Positions 19,800-30,417 of a stretch of 64,000 nt of DNA are shown piece after piece. Both the position numbers and the translations under genes were made by a program. The notes beneath the pieces are model-generated. The model ran no database searches and was not told where the DNA came from. It saw only the letters and a program-made list of their open reading frames with translations. Each line of letters begins with the position of its first letter. The stretch's first letter is position 1. The stretch comes from Erwinia_E haradaeae_C (GTDB lineage Bacteria > Pseudomonadota > Gammaproteobacteria > Enterobacterales > Enterobacteriaceae): the NCBI RefSeq assembly GCF_900698995.1, contig NZ_LR217735.1:806001-870000 (forward strand), read 5' to 3'.

Positions 19800-21655
19800 C
19801 AGATATACTCAAATGTCTTATGTCAATAGAATTGTTACTTTAGTGATAGAATAATTAAGCCTTAGTAAAAATATTTTATTCACCTAAAGATCAGCACTAT
19901 GTTAAATATCCCACCGACCATTACGCCACGTGCAAGATAGTGTTCTATATAGAATATGCTTACAAAAACGTACCAATGCTCATATAATGTATTTATATTC
20001 AGTTAATATATTTTTTTTCGAAAATACATATATAATATACTTTTTAATTTAATAGAATAGGCGCTATAACTAGAAATCTTTAGAAAAACATCAAGTATCA
20101 ATGCAATGCTGAAGTATTTTTACTAAAGAACATTCACAATCTAAATGATCTAATTTATAAAAAATTATACAAATTATGCTCATACTATATATTAAACTGT
20201 ATTATTAGTAATATCATGTATATTATATTAATTTCAGTGATCTCTGTTATTTTAAACTTACCAATGTATTGCAATAATTTTAACTTTTGATCTCTAAATT
20301 AACATCATGCTATACATGCTATAATATAATAGAGTTAAACGATTTTAAAAAATATCTTAGAAAAAATATTTATTACTTGCAATGAACAATGATCATCTAA
20401 AACATCATGGATTAATATTTAACATTTGATCACTTCATTCTATCTTTTTATTTTAAAGACTTGATACATTACGATAAGTTAAAATCATGAAAATATTATC
20501 CTCAACATTTGTAGACACCTTTTTGAAAAAAATAATTTTCAGTTTTTTCTGATTTTTTTTAAAAAATGCAATATGCAAGTGTGAATATCTGTATTCATAA
20601 CATTTTACTGTATAGTTGTTCTTAAACTATCAAAAAAATTATTATGCACCTTTAATAAAATGTTTTTAATAGATTTACTACACTAGTATATGTAGATTTA
20701 GTCTGCATCCTATAATAATCTGATGCCATTGTTAATACTTATGAATTCTGACTCATAGAGTCGTAAAGTATATTACTAATAGAATCAATCTCTTAAAGAA
20801 AAAAATTGCGGAAAATTATAAATAATATATTTTCTTATGTTGTTCAACTATGTGACATGGAGTAAGACAATAAGTCTATGTTTATTCTGCTCTCATGAGG
20901 TCAAGCTAATATGGATAACAATATAATTAGAAGCTATTTCTAGAAAACTTTATCAAACAATTTACACACAATAATGAACGATAAAAGATCAAGAAATGTC
21001 GAAATTACACCTTGTAAAGTATTACGCAATTGTTAAAAGCATTATTAATATACAGGAAGGGTTATTTTCACCCTAAAAATTACTTAGAAACAATATGCAG
21101 TAATACAAGAAAAAATAACTAACTTAAATAACCAACCGACAAGCAAACTCTATATATACAATAGATAAAAGTATCTAAAAAATAAACATTATTTAATTTA
21201 ATGGCTGAATGATTTCAATTACTATTGATGTAATTTGTTAAAACTTTTCCATACTCCAATTTATATTACTATGTATAATATTTTGCGTATCACTATGTAT
21301 AATCTGATCTCTAAGTAGATAGTCATCAAATTAATATACTATACTAAGTTTTAATAAATATATTTATAGTAGGAATACGTGTTGCGTTTATGAAACTCTA
21401 CCCAGAACTAGAAAACATACTCAAATAACCTATCATTATATGATATATAAGCTTATGTATAATATTACACATAATACATGATATATAGAGGCTATTATCG
21501 AGTAACAACTAAATCCTAGATTTATTTAATACATACAAACATAGTATTATACTTTTTATACTACTCTGTTTTGATGCTATCAAAACAAAAAAGAAATATT
21601 TATAAATTATAATTATGTCTTATTTATTTTAAATACCTAAAATCATGGAGATCAA
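19800..21655. other. 1.86-kb gene-free region between divergent mnmE and glyA
   Basis: Both flanking genes point away from it, so it must contain at least two promoters. No frame of interest is present; yidC, next to mnmE in many gammaproteobacteria, is absent. A 12-bp direct repeat (ACTATGTATAAT) occurs twice near 21270-21305. Composition is less extreme around 20835-20935, but I cannot assign a relic. Confidence 0.5.
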
Positions 21656-22909
21656 ATGTTTGAGCGAACAATGAATATTGCTAATTATGATCCTATTTTA
21701 TGGCATGCTATAAACAAAGAAAAACAACGTCAAGAAGAACATATTGAGTTAATTGCTTCTGAAAATTACACTAGCCCGCGCGTAATGGAAGCGCAAGGAT
21801 CTCACTTAACAAATAAATACGCTGAAGGATATCCTGGAAAACGCTATTATGGTGGATGCCAGTACATAGATATTATTGAGCAATTAGCTATTGATCGCGC
21901 TAAAAAATTATTTGGAGCTGATTATGCCAATGTGCAACCCCATTCAGGCTCACAAGCAAATTTTGCCGTTTACTCTGCGCTACTCAATTATGGTGATACT
22001 ATTCTAAGTATGCATTTAACTCATGGAGGACACCTTAGCCATGGGTCCCCTGTAAATCTTTCAGGTAAACTCTATAATATAATTTCATATGGCACTGATA
22101 ATACTGGTCAAATTAATTACAATGAGATAGATGAACTTGCTAGAAAATATCAACCAAAAATGATTATTGGTGGATTTTCCGCTTATTCTGGATTATGTGA
22201 TTGGAAGACTATGCGTGAAATTGCTGACCATATTGGCGCATATCTTTTGATTGATATGGCACATGTTGCTGGATTAATTGCTGCTAATCTTTATCCAAAT
22301 CCATTACCTCATGCACATATTGTAACTTCAACCACCCATAAAACGCTAGCTGGTCCTCGCGGAGGGATTATATTAGCATCAGGTGGCGATCACGCATTCT
22401 ATCAAAAGATCAATGCTGCCGTCTTCCCTGGCGGACAAGGAGGACCCTTGCTGCATGTTATTGCGGGTAAAGCTGTTGCCTTCAAGGAGGCAATGGATCC
22501 TGAATTTAAAACCTATCAACAAAATATAATAAAAAACTCTAAAGCAATGGCCTCGGTATTTTTAAATCGAGGGTACAATGTAGTCTCTGGTGGTACGCAT
22601 AATCACCTCTTTCTTTTAAATTTAATAAATAATAATCTTACTGGACAAGTCGTAGAAAATACTTTGAGTCATGCGAATATTACTATCAATAAAAACAGCA
22701 TTCCTAATGATCCTCAAAATCCATTTATTACATCTGGAATCCGAATTGGATCTGCAGCCGTAACACGCCGCGGCTTACAAGAAGATAATGTATGCTTAAT
22801 AGCAAACTGGATTAGCAATATTCTTGACAATATAAACAATCAAACAATTCTCTGGAATATAAAAAAGCAAGTAATAGAACTATGTTCTAAATTTCCTGTT
22901 TATGAATAA
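21656..22909 (+). CDS. glyA: serine hydroxymethyltransferase
   Basis: PLP enzyme converting serine and tetrahydrofolate to glycine and 5,10-methylene-THF, the main one-carbon source. It is 417 residues, identical in length to E. coli, with IELIASENYTSPRVMEAQGS, YAEGYPGKRYYGG, the PLP lysine in TTHKTLAGPRGG (about 229), and SGIRIGSAAVTRRG. ATG start with GGAG 7 nt upstream. It stands alone on the plus strand. Together with the importer SstT and FolP it makes a serine-to-folate route plausible. Confidence 0.97.
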   Translation: MFERTMNIANYDPILWHAINKEKQRQEEHIELIASENYTSPRVMEAQGSHLTNKYAEGYPGKRYYGGCQYIDIIEQLAIDRAKKLFGADYANVQPHSGSQANFAVYSALLNYGDTILSMHLTHGGHLSHGSPVNLSGKLYNIISYGTDNTGQINYNEIDELARKYQPKMIIGGFSAYSGLCDWKTMREIADHIGAYLLIDMAHVAGLIAANLYPNPLPHAHIVTSTTHKTLAGPRGGIILASGGDHAFYQKINAAVFPGGQGGPLLHVIAGKAVAFKEAMDPEFKTYQQNIIKNSKAMASVFLNRGYNVVSGGTHNHLFLLNLINNNLTGQVVENTLSHANITINKNSIPNDPQNPFITSGIRIGSAAVTRRGLQEDNVCLIANWISNILDNINNQTILWNIKKQVIELCSKFPVYE

Positions 22910-23337
22910 ATAATTGCATCAAAAAATTATATTAGCTTTGATAAAATTTTATGTTTTTGACAATATATCTGCACCCTGAAGAACAAAATAAAATGTATTA
23001 TTCTACTTAATATGGAATGCTATAATATTACTTTTTTATCTAAATATCTTATTTTAAAATAAAAATATGTCAGCATTCTAATATATTGATTAATGTTTTA
23101 TAAGATTCTATAAGATATCTATTTTATAGAATTCTCTAAACATAGTGATTTTTTGATGCACGCTGCTTTTAAATAAAAATTTAAATTTTCATCATATTTA
23201 TACAGATTAGAAAAATAATATTTATTAAATACTATAAATCGATTTATTATACTATAGATAAGCAGAATACTTAATTAAATAAAAATATGACTAGATTTAT
23301 AGTATCTATATATAAAAATACATAATGCATTGAATTT
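22910..23337. other. gene-free gap between convergent glyA and sufE
   Basis: About 430 bp between two genes that point towards each other. I see no convincing terminator hairpin with a U-run, only A/T-rich imperfect inverted repeats around 23100-23140. Confidence 0.45.
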
Positions 23338-23760
23338 TTAACGATGTATAAGGGATTTTGATTTTTTATGGATAGCACAAATCATAGCCCCAAGACCATT
23401 TGAACGAGAGGGCGTTAGTTGTTGCATAAGATCCAAATCTAACAACCACGATTGTACGTTAAAATATATAATATTTTTTGGTGTCATACGTTGATAACAA
23501 CAAAAAACAATGGCCAATAATCCCTTGACAAGTACTGAATCACTATCTCCATCTAAAATTGCTAAACCTTTCTTATCAGTATCCACTGTAATCCAAACTT
23601 GACTTTGGCAACCAGGAACAATATTTTTTGGGTGATATAAATCTTTAGAAGCTGCCGGCAGAGCTGAGCCTAACTCAATAATATATAAGTACTTTTCTTC
23701 CTGGTTAACGCAGCGATGAAAATTACAAACTAGTATATCTCTATCCAGAAAAACAGACAT
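23338..23760 (-). CDS. sufE: cysteine desulfuration protein SufE
   Basis: Accepts persulfide sulfur from SufS and passes it to the SufBCD scaffold. It is 140 residues (E. coli 138), with the acceptor cysteine at Cys51 in PGCQSQVW and the family blocks EEKYLYIIELG, GDSDSVLVKGLLA and LTPSRSNGL. ATG start with GAGGAAG upstream. Unlike E. coli, where it directly follows sufS, it is separated from sufS by about 690 bp and probably needs its own promoter. Confidence 0.95.
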   Translation of the reverse strand: MSVFLDRDILVCNFHRCVNQEEKYLYIIELGSALPAASKDLYHPKNIVPGCQSQVWITVDTDKKGLAILDGDSDSVLVKGLLAIVFCCYQRMTPKNIIYFNVQSWLLDLDLMQQLTPSRSNGLGAMICAIHKKSKSLIHR

Positions 23761-24449
23761 GCTTCCTCGCTTGAGTAGTTATATTAGTAATTTTCTAGTG
23801 GATAATATTATTGCACAAATAATCTCTAATATATATCACCGACATGATGCTAGTAACCGTCTTAATTTCGAAAAAGTCATAGAAACAGATTACAATCAAA
23901 AATCATTAAAAATAAATTTTCAATCAAAAAAATTACTGAAATATATTGAAATCACATCTTTTGTCTTCTGTCTAATATCTCAAATAAAATAATCGTCACT
24001 ACCTTCTGTTCTAGAGTATATTTTATAGATCTATTACATTATATTTGATAGAAACATAAATCTTACCTCTTACTGATCTATTATATTCCGCTATCATATA
24101 ATTGCAGTATGCATCCATTATTAAATAATAAATCTATACAATGCTTCCTATCGTAACTACATTTTTTAAAAAAATAAAATAATGCTAGTGAAATTTATAT
24201 GATAAGTAAGCATATACTATATGATTTGCTTAAAAATCCAAATCACTGATCAAGATTACAATATATAATCAATGCTATCAAAAAATACTAAACATTATTT
24301 ATAACAACTATATATTTCCTGATATGTTTTTAAAAAATACCTTTATAATATATCTAATGCTCTATTTTACATTTGATGTATTATTAAATTACTATAATAA
24401 AAACATACTATCTTTACATTTACTGTTAATATATTAATGTAAAAATCAT
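23761..24449. other. gene-free insertion-like gap splitting sufE from sufS
   Basis: About 690 bp of A/T-rich DNA inside what is normally one operon. A 77-codon plus-strand frame (23759-23992) begins over the sufE start but resembles nothing. No insertion-sequence ends or duplications are visible. Confidence 0.5.
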
Positions 24450-25670
24450 TTAACTTAATAAATGGTGAATACGCATTAAACTAGATGCTAGGCGATCGAC
24501 TTCATCTTCGGTATTATAAAGAACCAAAGAAGCGCGACACATCGACGAAACACCATAATGCTTCATTAAAGGCATAGCACAATGATGACCAGTGCGAATG
24601 GCTATACCATATTGATCTAAAAAACTCCCCACGTCAAACGCATGATGAGATCCCAGATTAAAAGCTAGAACTCCGATAGCTTGAGGTGGGCTATAAATAA
24701 TTATATCTGGAACGTCTGATAACTTATTTAACGCATAACTCATTAATTTCTTTTCACGCTGAAAAATACTATCCATCCCTAGATCACTCACCCATTGTAA
24801 CGCAGCTCCCAAGCCAATAATCGACCCAATGTTTGGTGAACCAGCTTCAAACACCCAGGGGGCTGTAGTATATGTCGTCCCCTCGCTAAGACTAACGGTA
24901 GAAATCATTGATCCTCCACCTTCCCATGGTGGCATTAATTCTAAAATTTCTTTACGACCATATAAGATTCCAATACCGGAAGGCCCATAAATTTTGTGCC
25001 CAGAAAAAACATAAAAATCACAATCTAAATCCTGAACATCTACCGTATCATGCATGATTGCTTGAGCGCCATCAATTAATGTTACTATCCCCAATGCTTT
25101 AGCCTGAGAAATAATTTTTTTTACCGAATTTATAGTACCTAATACATTAGAAACATGAGTTATTGCTAATAAGCGCGTACGAGAATCTACTAATGATGAT
25201 AAACACCTTACATCTAACGCCCCGGAAGATGTCAAGGGAATATAACGTAATTCAGCATTAATACGCTTCGCGAGCATTTGCCAAGGCACAATATTCGAGT
25301 GATGCTCCATTTCTGTAATAATGATATTATCACCAGGCTTTAATTGACTATCCCCCCAGCTCTGTGCTACTAAATTAATTGCTTCTGTTGCCCCTTTAAC
25401 AAATACTATCTCTTCTGAACTCGTCGCATGTAAAAAACGGGCAACCTGTGTGCGAATATTCTCCATCCTAGTAGTAGCATTAGAACTTAAGGTATGAATA
25501 CCACGATGCACTGCTGCATATTCATGCTGATAGAAATAAGTTTCAGCATTAAGAACAGCTTGTGGTTTTTGCGCGGTAGCTGCACTATCTAAATAAGCCA
25601 ATGGATATCCATTTACTTCTTTAGCTAATAATGGAAATTCTAAACGAATACTAGCAATATCAAAACTCAC
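24450..25670 (-). CDS. sufS: cysteine desulfurase SufS
   Basis: PLP enzyme that takes sulfur from cysteine for Fe-S cluster assembly. It is 406 residues, the same as E. coli, with the PLP lysine in SGHKIYGPSG (about 226) and the persulfide cysteine in RTGHHCAMPLM (about 364). The start codon is GTG. Its Shine-Dalgarno GGAGG overlaps the end of sufD, whose stop is 5 bp upstream, suggesting coupled translation. Confidence 0.96.
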   Translation of the reverse strand: MSFDIASIRLEFPLLAKEVNGYPLAYLDSAATAQKPQAVLNAETYFYQHEYAAVHRGIHTLSSNATTRMENIRTQVARFLHATSSEEIVFVKGATEAINLVAQSWGDSQLKPGDNIIITEMEHHSNIVPWQMLAKRINAELRYIPLTSSGALDVRCLSSLVDSRTRLLAITHVSNVLGTINSVKKIISQAKALGIVTLIDGAQAIMHDTVDVQDLDCDFYVFSGHKIYGPSGIGILYGRKEILELMPPWEGGGSMISTVSLSEGTTYTTAPWVFEAGSPNIGSIIGLGAALQWVSDLGMDSIFQREKKLMSYALNKLSDVPDIIIYSPPQAIGVLAFNLGSHHAFDVGSFLDQYGIAIRTGHHCAMPLMKHYGVSSMCRASLVLYNTEDEVDRLASSLMRIHHLLS

Positions 25671-25675
25671 TACAT

Positions 25676-26968
25676 CTATCCTCCAACACGATCAGTAATG
25701 CGTTTTTGCACAGCTTCTTTAAGTAGAGAATTAGATAAGCACTCTGTAACTTCAGAAGAAAATGCATCTATAATCATACGCTGTGCGATAGATTTTTCAA
25801 TTCCACGCGTTCTTAAATAAAAAATCTGCTCTTCGTTAATACATGCAATTGTTGCTCCATGCCCACATTTGACATCATCATGATAAATTTCTAACTGAGG
25901 TCGGGTATCAACTTCTGCTGCAGGACCTAACAACAGGTTTTTATTATTCATCTGCGCACAAGTTTTTGGTGCATGTAAAGATACTTTAAGTATACCATTA
26001 AATACTGCTTTTGCGCAGTCGTATACAATAGTTTTGTGTAGCTGCTGACTGTTACAAGAAGCATTAGCATGCTCCAACCAAGTTCGATTTTCAAATACTT
26101 CTGTACCAATCGGTATCATCAAACTATTTAATATCAACCTAGAATTATCTCCATGAAGTTTAACACTAGTCTGATGACGCGTTAACCTGGATCCTAATAA
26201 AAAATTATGACTTTCTGCGTGAGTATTAGACCCCACACTAAAATCATTATGAGAAAAGTGATAACCAATGGAATCTTCGAAAGAAAAATAATAATGCTTA
26301 AACTTGGCATTATTACCAATATTTGCAGTGAATCGTGCTACAGTAAAATAAGATGAGCTATTTATAGTAATAAAGTGCTCAATAACCACGACATCCGTAG
26401 AAGAATCTTGTTGTAGATGACAGCGGTATCCTGAAGTATATAATTTATCAGAAGTAATACAATGACTAGAATCATTACCAGTGGTAATATGCAACAAGTA
26501 TAATGGACGCGTTGTTTTCTTGCCATCAGCAAGGTGAATAAACGTAACCTGGTCCGCAAAACTTTCTGTGAAATGCAGAAAAAATTCAGGGTGAATTGGA
26601 TTACTAAACATCGTTTCTTGAAATCTACTAGGAATTACATGAACAGTAAAAGGATCACGATCAACATCACTTAATTCAGATGAAAATCGTCCATCTACAA
26701 AAACTAATCGTAACGCGTCAATTGGCAAAGCATGATCTATAATGATCTTTAAACTTAAAGTAATAGGGTTTGGCAAAACAAACTTCTGATCTAGTAACCA
26801 ATCTAATGGTATATATTTCCACTCTTCTTGCGTTTGCTCTGGAAAACCTAGCCGCAATACCTCATGCCAATGTCGGCGTACTTTTAGACTATCAAAATTA
26901 TCTCTTGTTTCTAACAAATGTTTCCATTGTCGTAAGATATCATCATTCTTGGTCAACAAGCCAGGCAT
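25676..26968 (-). CDS. sufD: Fe-S cluster assembly scaffold subunit SufD
   Basis: Beta-helix partner of SufB in the SufBC2D scaffold. It is 430 residues (E. coli 423). The N-terminal third is divergent and the C-terminal part well conserved (RTWLEHANASCNSQQLHKT, NKNLLLGPAAEVDTRPQLEI, DDVKCGHGATIA). ATG start lying inside sufC (26-bp overlap), an arrangement typical of the operon. Confidence 0.95.
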   Translation of the reverse strand: MPGLLTKNDDILRQWKHLLETRDNFDSLKVRRHWHEVLRLGFPEQTQEEWKYIPLDWLLDQKFVLPNPITLSLKIIIDHALPIDALRLVFVDGRFSSELSDVDRDPFTVHVIPSRFQETMFSNPIHPEFFLHFTESFADQVTFIHLADGKKTTRPLYLLHITTGNDSSHCITSDKLYTSGYRCHLQQDSSTDVVVIEHFITINSSSYFTVARFTANIGNNAKFKHYYFSFEDSIGYHFSHNDFSVGSNTHAESHNFLLGSRLTRHQTSVKLHGDNSRLILNSLMIPIGTEVFENRTWLEHANASCNSQQLHKTIVYDCAKAVFNGILKVSLHAPKTCAQMNNKNLLLGPAAEVDTRPQLEIYHDDVKCGHGATIACINEEQIFYLRTRGIEKSIAQRMIIDAFSSEVTECLSNSLLKEAVQKRITDRVGG

Positions 26969-27689
26969 AGCCGCGTTCCTCCAGTTTTTGTACCAGAGAA
27001 AAACCTCCTGATTTTACAATCTTTCCATGAGATAACACGTGGACAAAAGATGGTTTTATGTAATCTAATATCCGCTGATAATGCGTAATAATAATAAAAG
27101 CGCGCTTATTATTACGGAGACTATTAACACCATGGGAAATAATTCTTAACGCATCAATATCCAGTCCAGAATCAGTTTCATCTAAAATACATAAATGCGG
27201 CTCTAAAAGAGACATCTGCAATATATCATTACGTTTTTTTTCTCCCCCAGAAAATCCAACGTTCATAGAGCGAGTCATAAGCTCCTCGGAAATTTTTAAT
27301 AAGCTCATTTTTTCTTTAATCATATCTTGAATATCAAATCTATCAAGGGCATCCTGATTACGATATTTACGTATAGAATTAACTGCTGTCTGTAAAAATA
27401 CATTGTTACTGACCCCAGGAATCTCCACTGGATACTGAAAAGCCACAAAGATCCCTTCTCCCGCACGCTCTTCTGGACCTAACTCTAATAAATTCTTACC
27501 ATTTAATGTCAAAATTCCTTGGTCTATTTCATAATCTTTATGTCCAGCTAAGGTAGCAGCGAGGGTGCTTTTTCCTGAACCGTTAGGACCCATAATGGCA
27601 TGCACCTCACCTGGTTTTACCTTCAGATTTAAACCGATAAGGATTTTATGATCACCGACACTAACATGTAAATCTTGAATTTTTAACAT
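26943..27689 (-). CDS. sufC: Fe-S cluster assembly ATPase SufC
   Basis: ABC-type ATPase of the SufBC2D complex that drives scaffold rearrangement. It is 248 residues, the same as E. coli, with Walker A GPNGSGKST, signature FSGGEKKR, Walker B LCILDETDSGLD and the H-loop THYQRILDYI. ATG start with AAGGA 5 nt upstream. It lies between sufB and sufD. Confidence 0.97.
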   Translation of the reverse strand: MLKIQDLHVSVGDHKILIGLNLKVKPGEVHAIMGPNGSGKSTLAATLAGHKDYEIDQGILTLNGKNLLELGPEERAGEGIFVAFQYPVEIPGVSNNVFLQTAVNSIRKYRNQDALDRFDIQDMIKEKMSLLKISEELMTRSMNVGFSGGEKKRNDILQMSLLEPHLCILDETDSGLDIDALRIISHGVNSLRNNKRAFIIITHYQRILDYIKPSFVHVLSHGKIVKSGGFSLVQKLEERGYAWLVDQE

Positions 27690-27725
27690 ACGTGTCCTTA
27701 TGAGCTATGTCTTTAATATACAATA

Positions 27726-29219
27726 CTAGCCCACACTATGTGAAAGACTAATAGCAAGCAATTTCTGTGCCTCAACTGCAAATTCTAGAGGAAGTTTGGA
27801 AAAAACATCTTTACAAAAACCATTTATGATCATTGAAATCGCATCATCCTCATTAATTCCGCGCTGTAAACAATAAAACAATTGGTCTTCACCGATACGC
27901 GATGTTGTTGCCTCATGCTCAAGATGGGTAGTGTTATTTTTTGCTTCAACATAGGGAAAAGTATGCGCACCACATTGGGAGCCAATTAACATGGAATCAC
28001 ATTGCGTGTAATTCCGCGCATACATAGCGCTTGGCGTGACCTTAACTAAGCCACGATAAGTATTTTGACTATTACCCGCAGAAATACCCTTAGAAATAAT
28101 AGTTGAACGTGTATTTTTTCCAATATGAACCATCTTAGTACCTGTATCAGCCTGTTGAGATCCACTTGTCAATGCTACAGAAAAAAACTCACCAATAGAA
28201 TTATCACCACGCAGAATAACGCTTGGATATTTCCAAGTAATAGCTGAACCAGTTTCTAACTGAGTCCAAGACATTTTACTTCTTTTTCCAACACAAAGAG
28301 CACGTTTTGTGACAAAATTTAGAATTCCACCTGAAGTGTCTCTACCAGAAAACCAATTTTGTACTGTCGAATATTTAACTGTAGCGCCTTGATGTAAGAT
28401 AACTTCCACTACAGCTGCATGCAGCTGTTGAGTCTCACGTATAGGCGCAGAGCACCCCTCTAGATAACTAACAGAACTATCTACATCAGCAATAAGAAGC
28501 GTACGCTCAAACTGACCAGTTTTTTCTGCATTGATTCGAAAATAAGTTGAGAGTTCCATTGGGCAATGGACACCTTTGGAAACATAAATAAAAGTCCCAT
28601 CAGAAGATACAGCCGCATTTAAAGCCGCAAAAAAATTATCATTAGAAGGAACTACACTACCAAGATACTTCTGAACTAAATTAGGGTAATTATGAACTGC
28701 TTCATTAAAAGAACAGAAAATAATACCTTCTTTTTTTAACTTATCACGATAAGTGGTAGCTACAGATACTGAATCAAAAATTGCATCGACCGCTACTTTA
28801 CCATCTTCTTTTACAGGTATCCCAAGTTGCTTAAAGGTTTCTTCGATTTCCTGAGTAAGGTAGTTAGTCGCTTGTGCACCTGTGGATTCTATATCATCCT
28901 CTGATGGAGCGTAATGTGCACTACAGCTCTGACAAGACGGTACAGAGTAATAGCAATAATCTTGATAATTCAACTTTTGATAATAAGCGTTAAGCCAGTG
29001 CGGTTCTTTCATGGTTAGCCAGGCTGCGTATGCTTTTAGGCGAAATTCCAACATCCACGCAGGTTCGTGTCGTTTAGATGAAATTGCGCGCACAATATCT
29101 TCATTGATACCATCTTCAAACTTTTCAGTTTTTAGCTGAGTAAAAAAACCCTCTTTATATTTTGAATGAGCGTCTGCTAAACTCTGATTATTATTAGATC
29201 TATTATTATCATGCAACAT
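27726..29219 (-). CDS. sufB: Fe-S cluster assembly scaffold subunit SufB
   Basis: Main scaffold subunit on which new Fe-S clusters form. It is 497 residues (E. coli 495). The conserved C-terminal beta-helix includes the stretch around SQCGAHTFPYVEAKN with its cysteine and glutamate, and the N-terminal CxxCxxxY-type region (PSCQSCSAHYAPSEDDIEST) is present. ATG start 6 bp after the sufA stop; the Shine-Dalgarno is weak, so coupling to sufA is likely. Confidence 0.96.
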   Translation of the reverse strand: MLHDNNRSNNNQSLADAHSKYKEGFFTQLKTEKFEDGINEDIVRAISSKRHEPAWMLEFRLKAYAAWLTMKEPHWLNAYYQKLNYQDYCYYSVPSCQSCSAHYAPSEDDIESTGAQATNYLTQEIEETFKQLGIPVKEDGKVAVDAIFDSVSVATTYRDKLKKEGIIFCSFNEAVHNYPNLVQKYLGSVVPSNDNFFAALNAAVSSDGTFIYVSKGVHCPMELSTYFRINAEKTGQFERTLLIADVDSSVSYLEGCSAPIRETQQLHAAVVEVILHQGATVKYSTVQNWFSGRDTSGGILNFVTKRALCVGKRSKMSWTQLETGSAITWKYPSVILRGDNSIGEFFSVALTSGSQQADTGTKMVHIGKNTRSTIISKGISAGNSQNTYRGLVKVTPSAMYARNYTQCDSMLIGSQCGAHTFPYVEAKNNTTHLEHEATTSRIGEDQLFYCLQRGINEDDAISMIINGFCKDVFSKLPLEFAVEAQKLLAISLSHSVG

Positions 29220-29225
29220 TAGACT

Positions 29226-29600
29226 TTACTCAACACTAAAACTCTCACCACAGCCGCAGGCTTGATTAGCTAAAGGGTTATTAAATTTAAACACCTGATT
29301 CAAGCCTATATTTACATAGTCTACCTCTGTGCCATCAATATATGGCATAGCCTTCAATGGAACAAATACACACGCACGATTACGGCTAAACATTAAGACA
29401 TCCTTTGATACCTCTTTTACTAAATTCATAGTATAACTCAATCCAGCACATCCAGAAGTTTTTACATCTAGCTGAACCCCTTTAATATTCGGTTCTTTTA
29501 ATAAAAGATAACTAATTTGCTCTGCTGCTCTGTGCGTTAACGTTAATCCTTTCCAAATAGGTACACTTGAATGTGAGCTAACTAATTTTTCCGATGGCAT
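29226..29600 (-). CDS. sufA: A-type Fe-S carrier protein SufA
   Basis: Carries clusters from the SUF scaffold to apoproteins. The 124-residue product keeps the three cluster cysteines (TSGCAGLSY and the C-terminal CGCGESF). It is assigned SufA rather than IscA because it heads the suf operon. An ATG four codons upstream is in frame, but GAGG lies 6 nt before the ATG at 29600. It is the first gene of sufABCDS; no IscR or Fur site could be recognised upstream. Confidence 0.93.
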   Translation of the reverse strand: MPSEKLVSSHSSVPIWKGLTLTHRAAEQISYLLLKEPNIKGVQLDVKTSGCAGLSYTMNLVKEVSKDVLMFSRNRACVFVPLKAMPYIDGTEVDYVNIGLNQVFKFNNPLANQACGCGESFSVE

Positions 29601-30417
29601 AAGCAACCTCATAATACATTATCCAGATAGGGTGATAATTTTTTCTTCCAATAACCTATACTGACTATCAAGTTTTAATAAATATTTTACCATATATCTA
29701 CAACAGTCGTACATTATGCTAAATACATTCCTTAACTACTTTAAAATGATAACTCTACACTAACTACAAATATTAATAAAATCTCAATACTTACCTGTAT
29801 CATAGATAATCTTTCAGATATCTCTAATATATTGACTGCATAGCTTCATCATTATCTATAATAGGATTATTGATTATAAGAAAGCTCATATTTTTTATAA
29901 TCAAGTTTAAAAAATAAAAACTAATAAATATCTTCAATACATGTTAAAACAACCTAACTCTTAAATCGCCTCAAGTAAATCATCTAATATGATATTATAT
30001 TTTAATATGAAAATTAACATAAATATTAGAATGTATTATTACTATAGACTGTATTATTACTAATCTATTTTGATTTAATATACAATTATTAATATTACAA
30101 ACATTTACTATTTTTTCATACGAATATGACTAATATGAAAAATAAGCTTAAGTTTATAAAATAAAAACTATTAAATACCTAAGTACATGTGCTTTTAAAT
30201 TTAATCAATAAAACTATAATCAACAATAGAAATAACCATTCAATAGCATTGAATGCAATATAATATGATTATTTTACCTAAATAAATAAAGAGTAAAAAT
30301 CTTATAATTTACATCCAATATAAGATTTTACATTGTATTTAAATATACTAATAAATTTTTATGTGTGTTTTTCATTGTGTAAACTGTCAATACAAATCAT
30401 AAAGGTAGCTGCTTATC
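29601..30417. other. gene-free gap upstream of sufA
   Basis: About 820 bp holding the suf promoter and the 3' side of lolE. Only A/T-rich sequence is seen, with no relic of a neighbouring gene and no clear promoter pair. Confidence 0.45.

Noticed and set aside
19800..21655. Replication origin
   Set aside because: The gap and strand switch are suggestive, but no cluster of DnaA boxes (TTATNCACA) or AT-rich 13-mers next to dnaA is present.
23759..23992. 77-codon plus-strand frame starting over the sufE start codon
   Set aside because: No similarity, noncoding-like composition, and its first bases are just the reverse of the sufE start and ribosome site.
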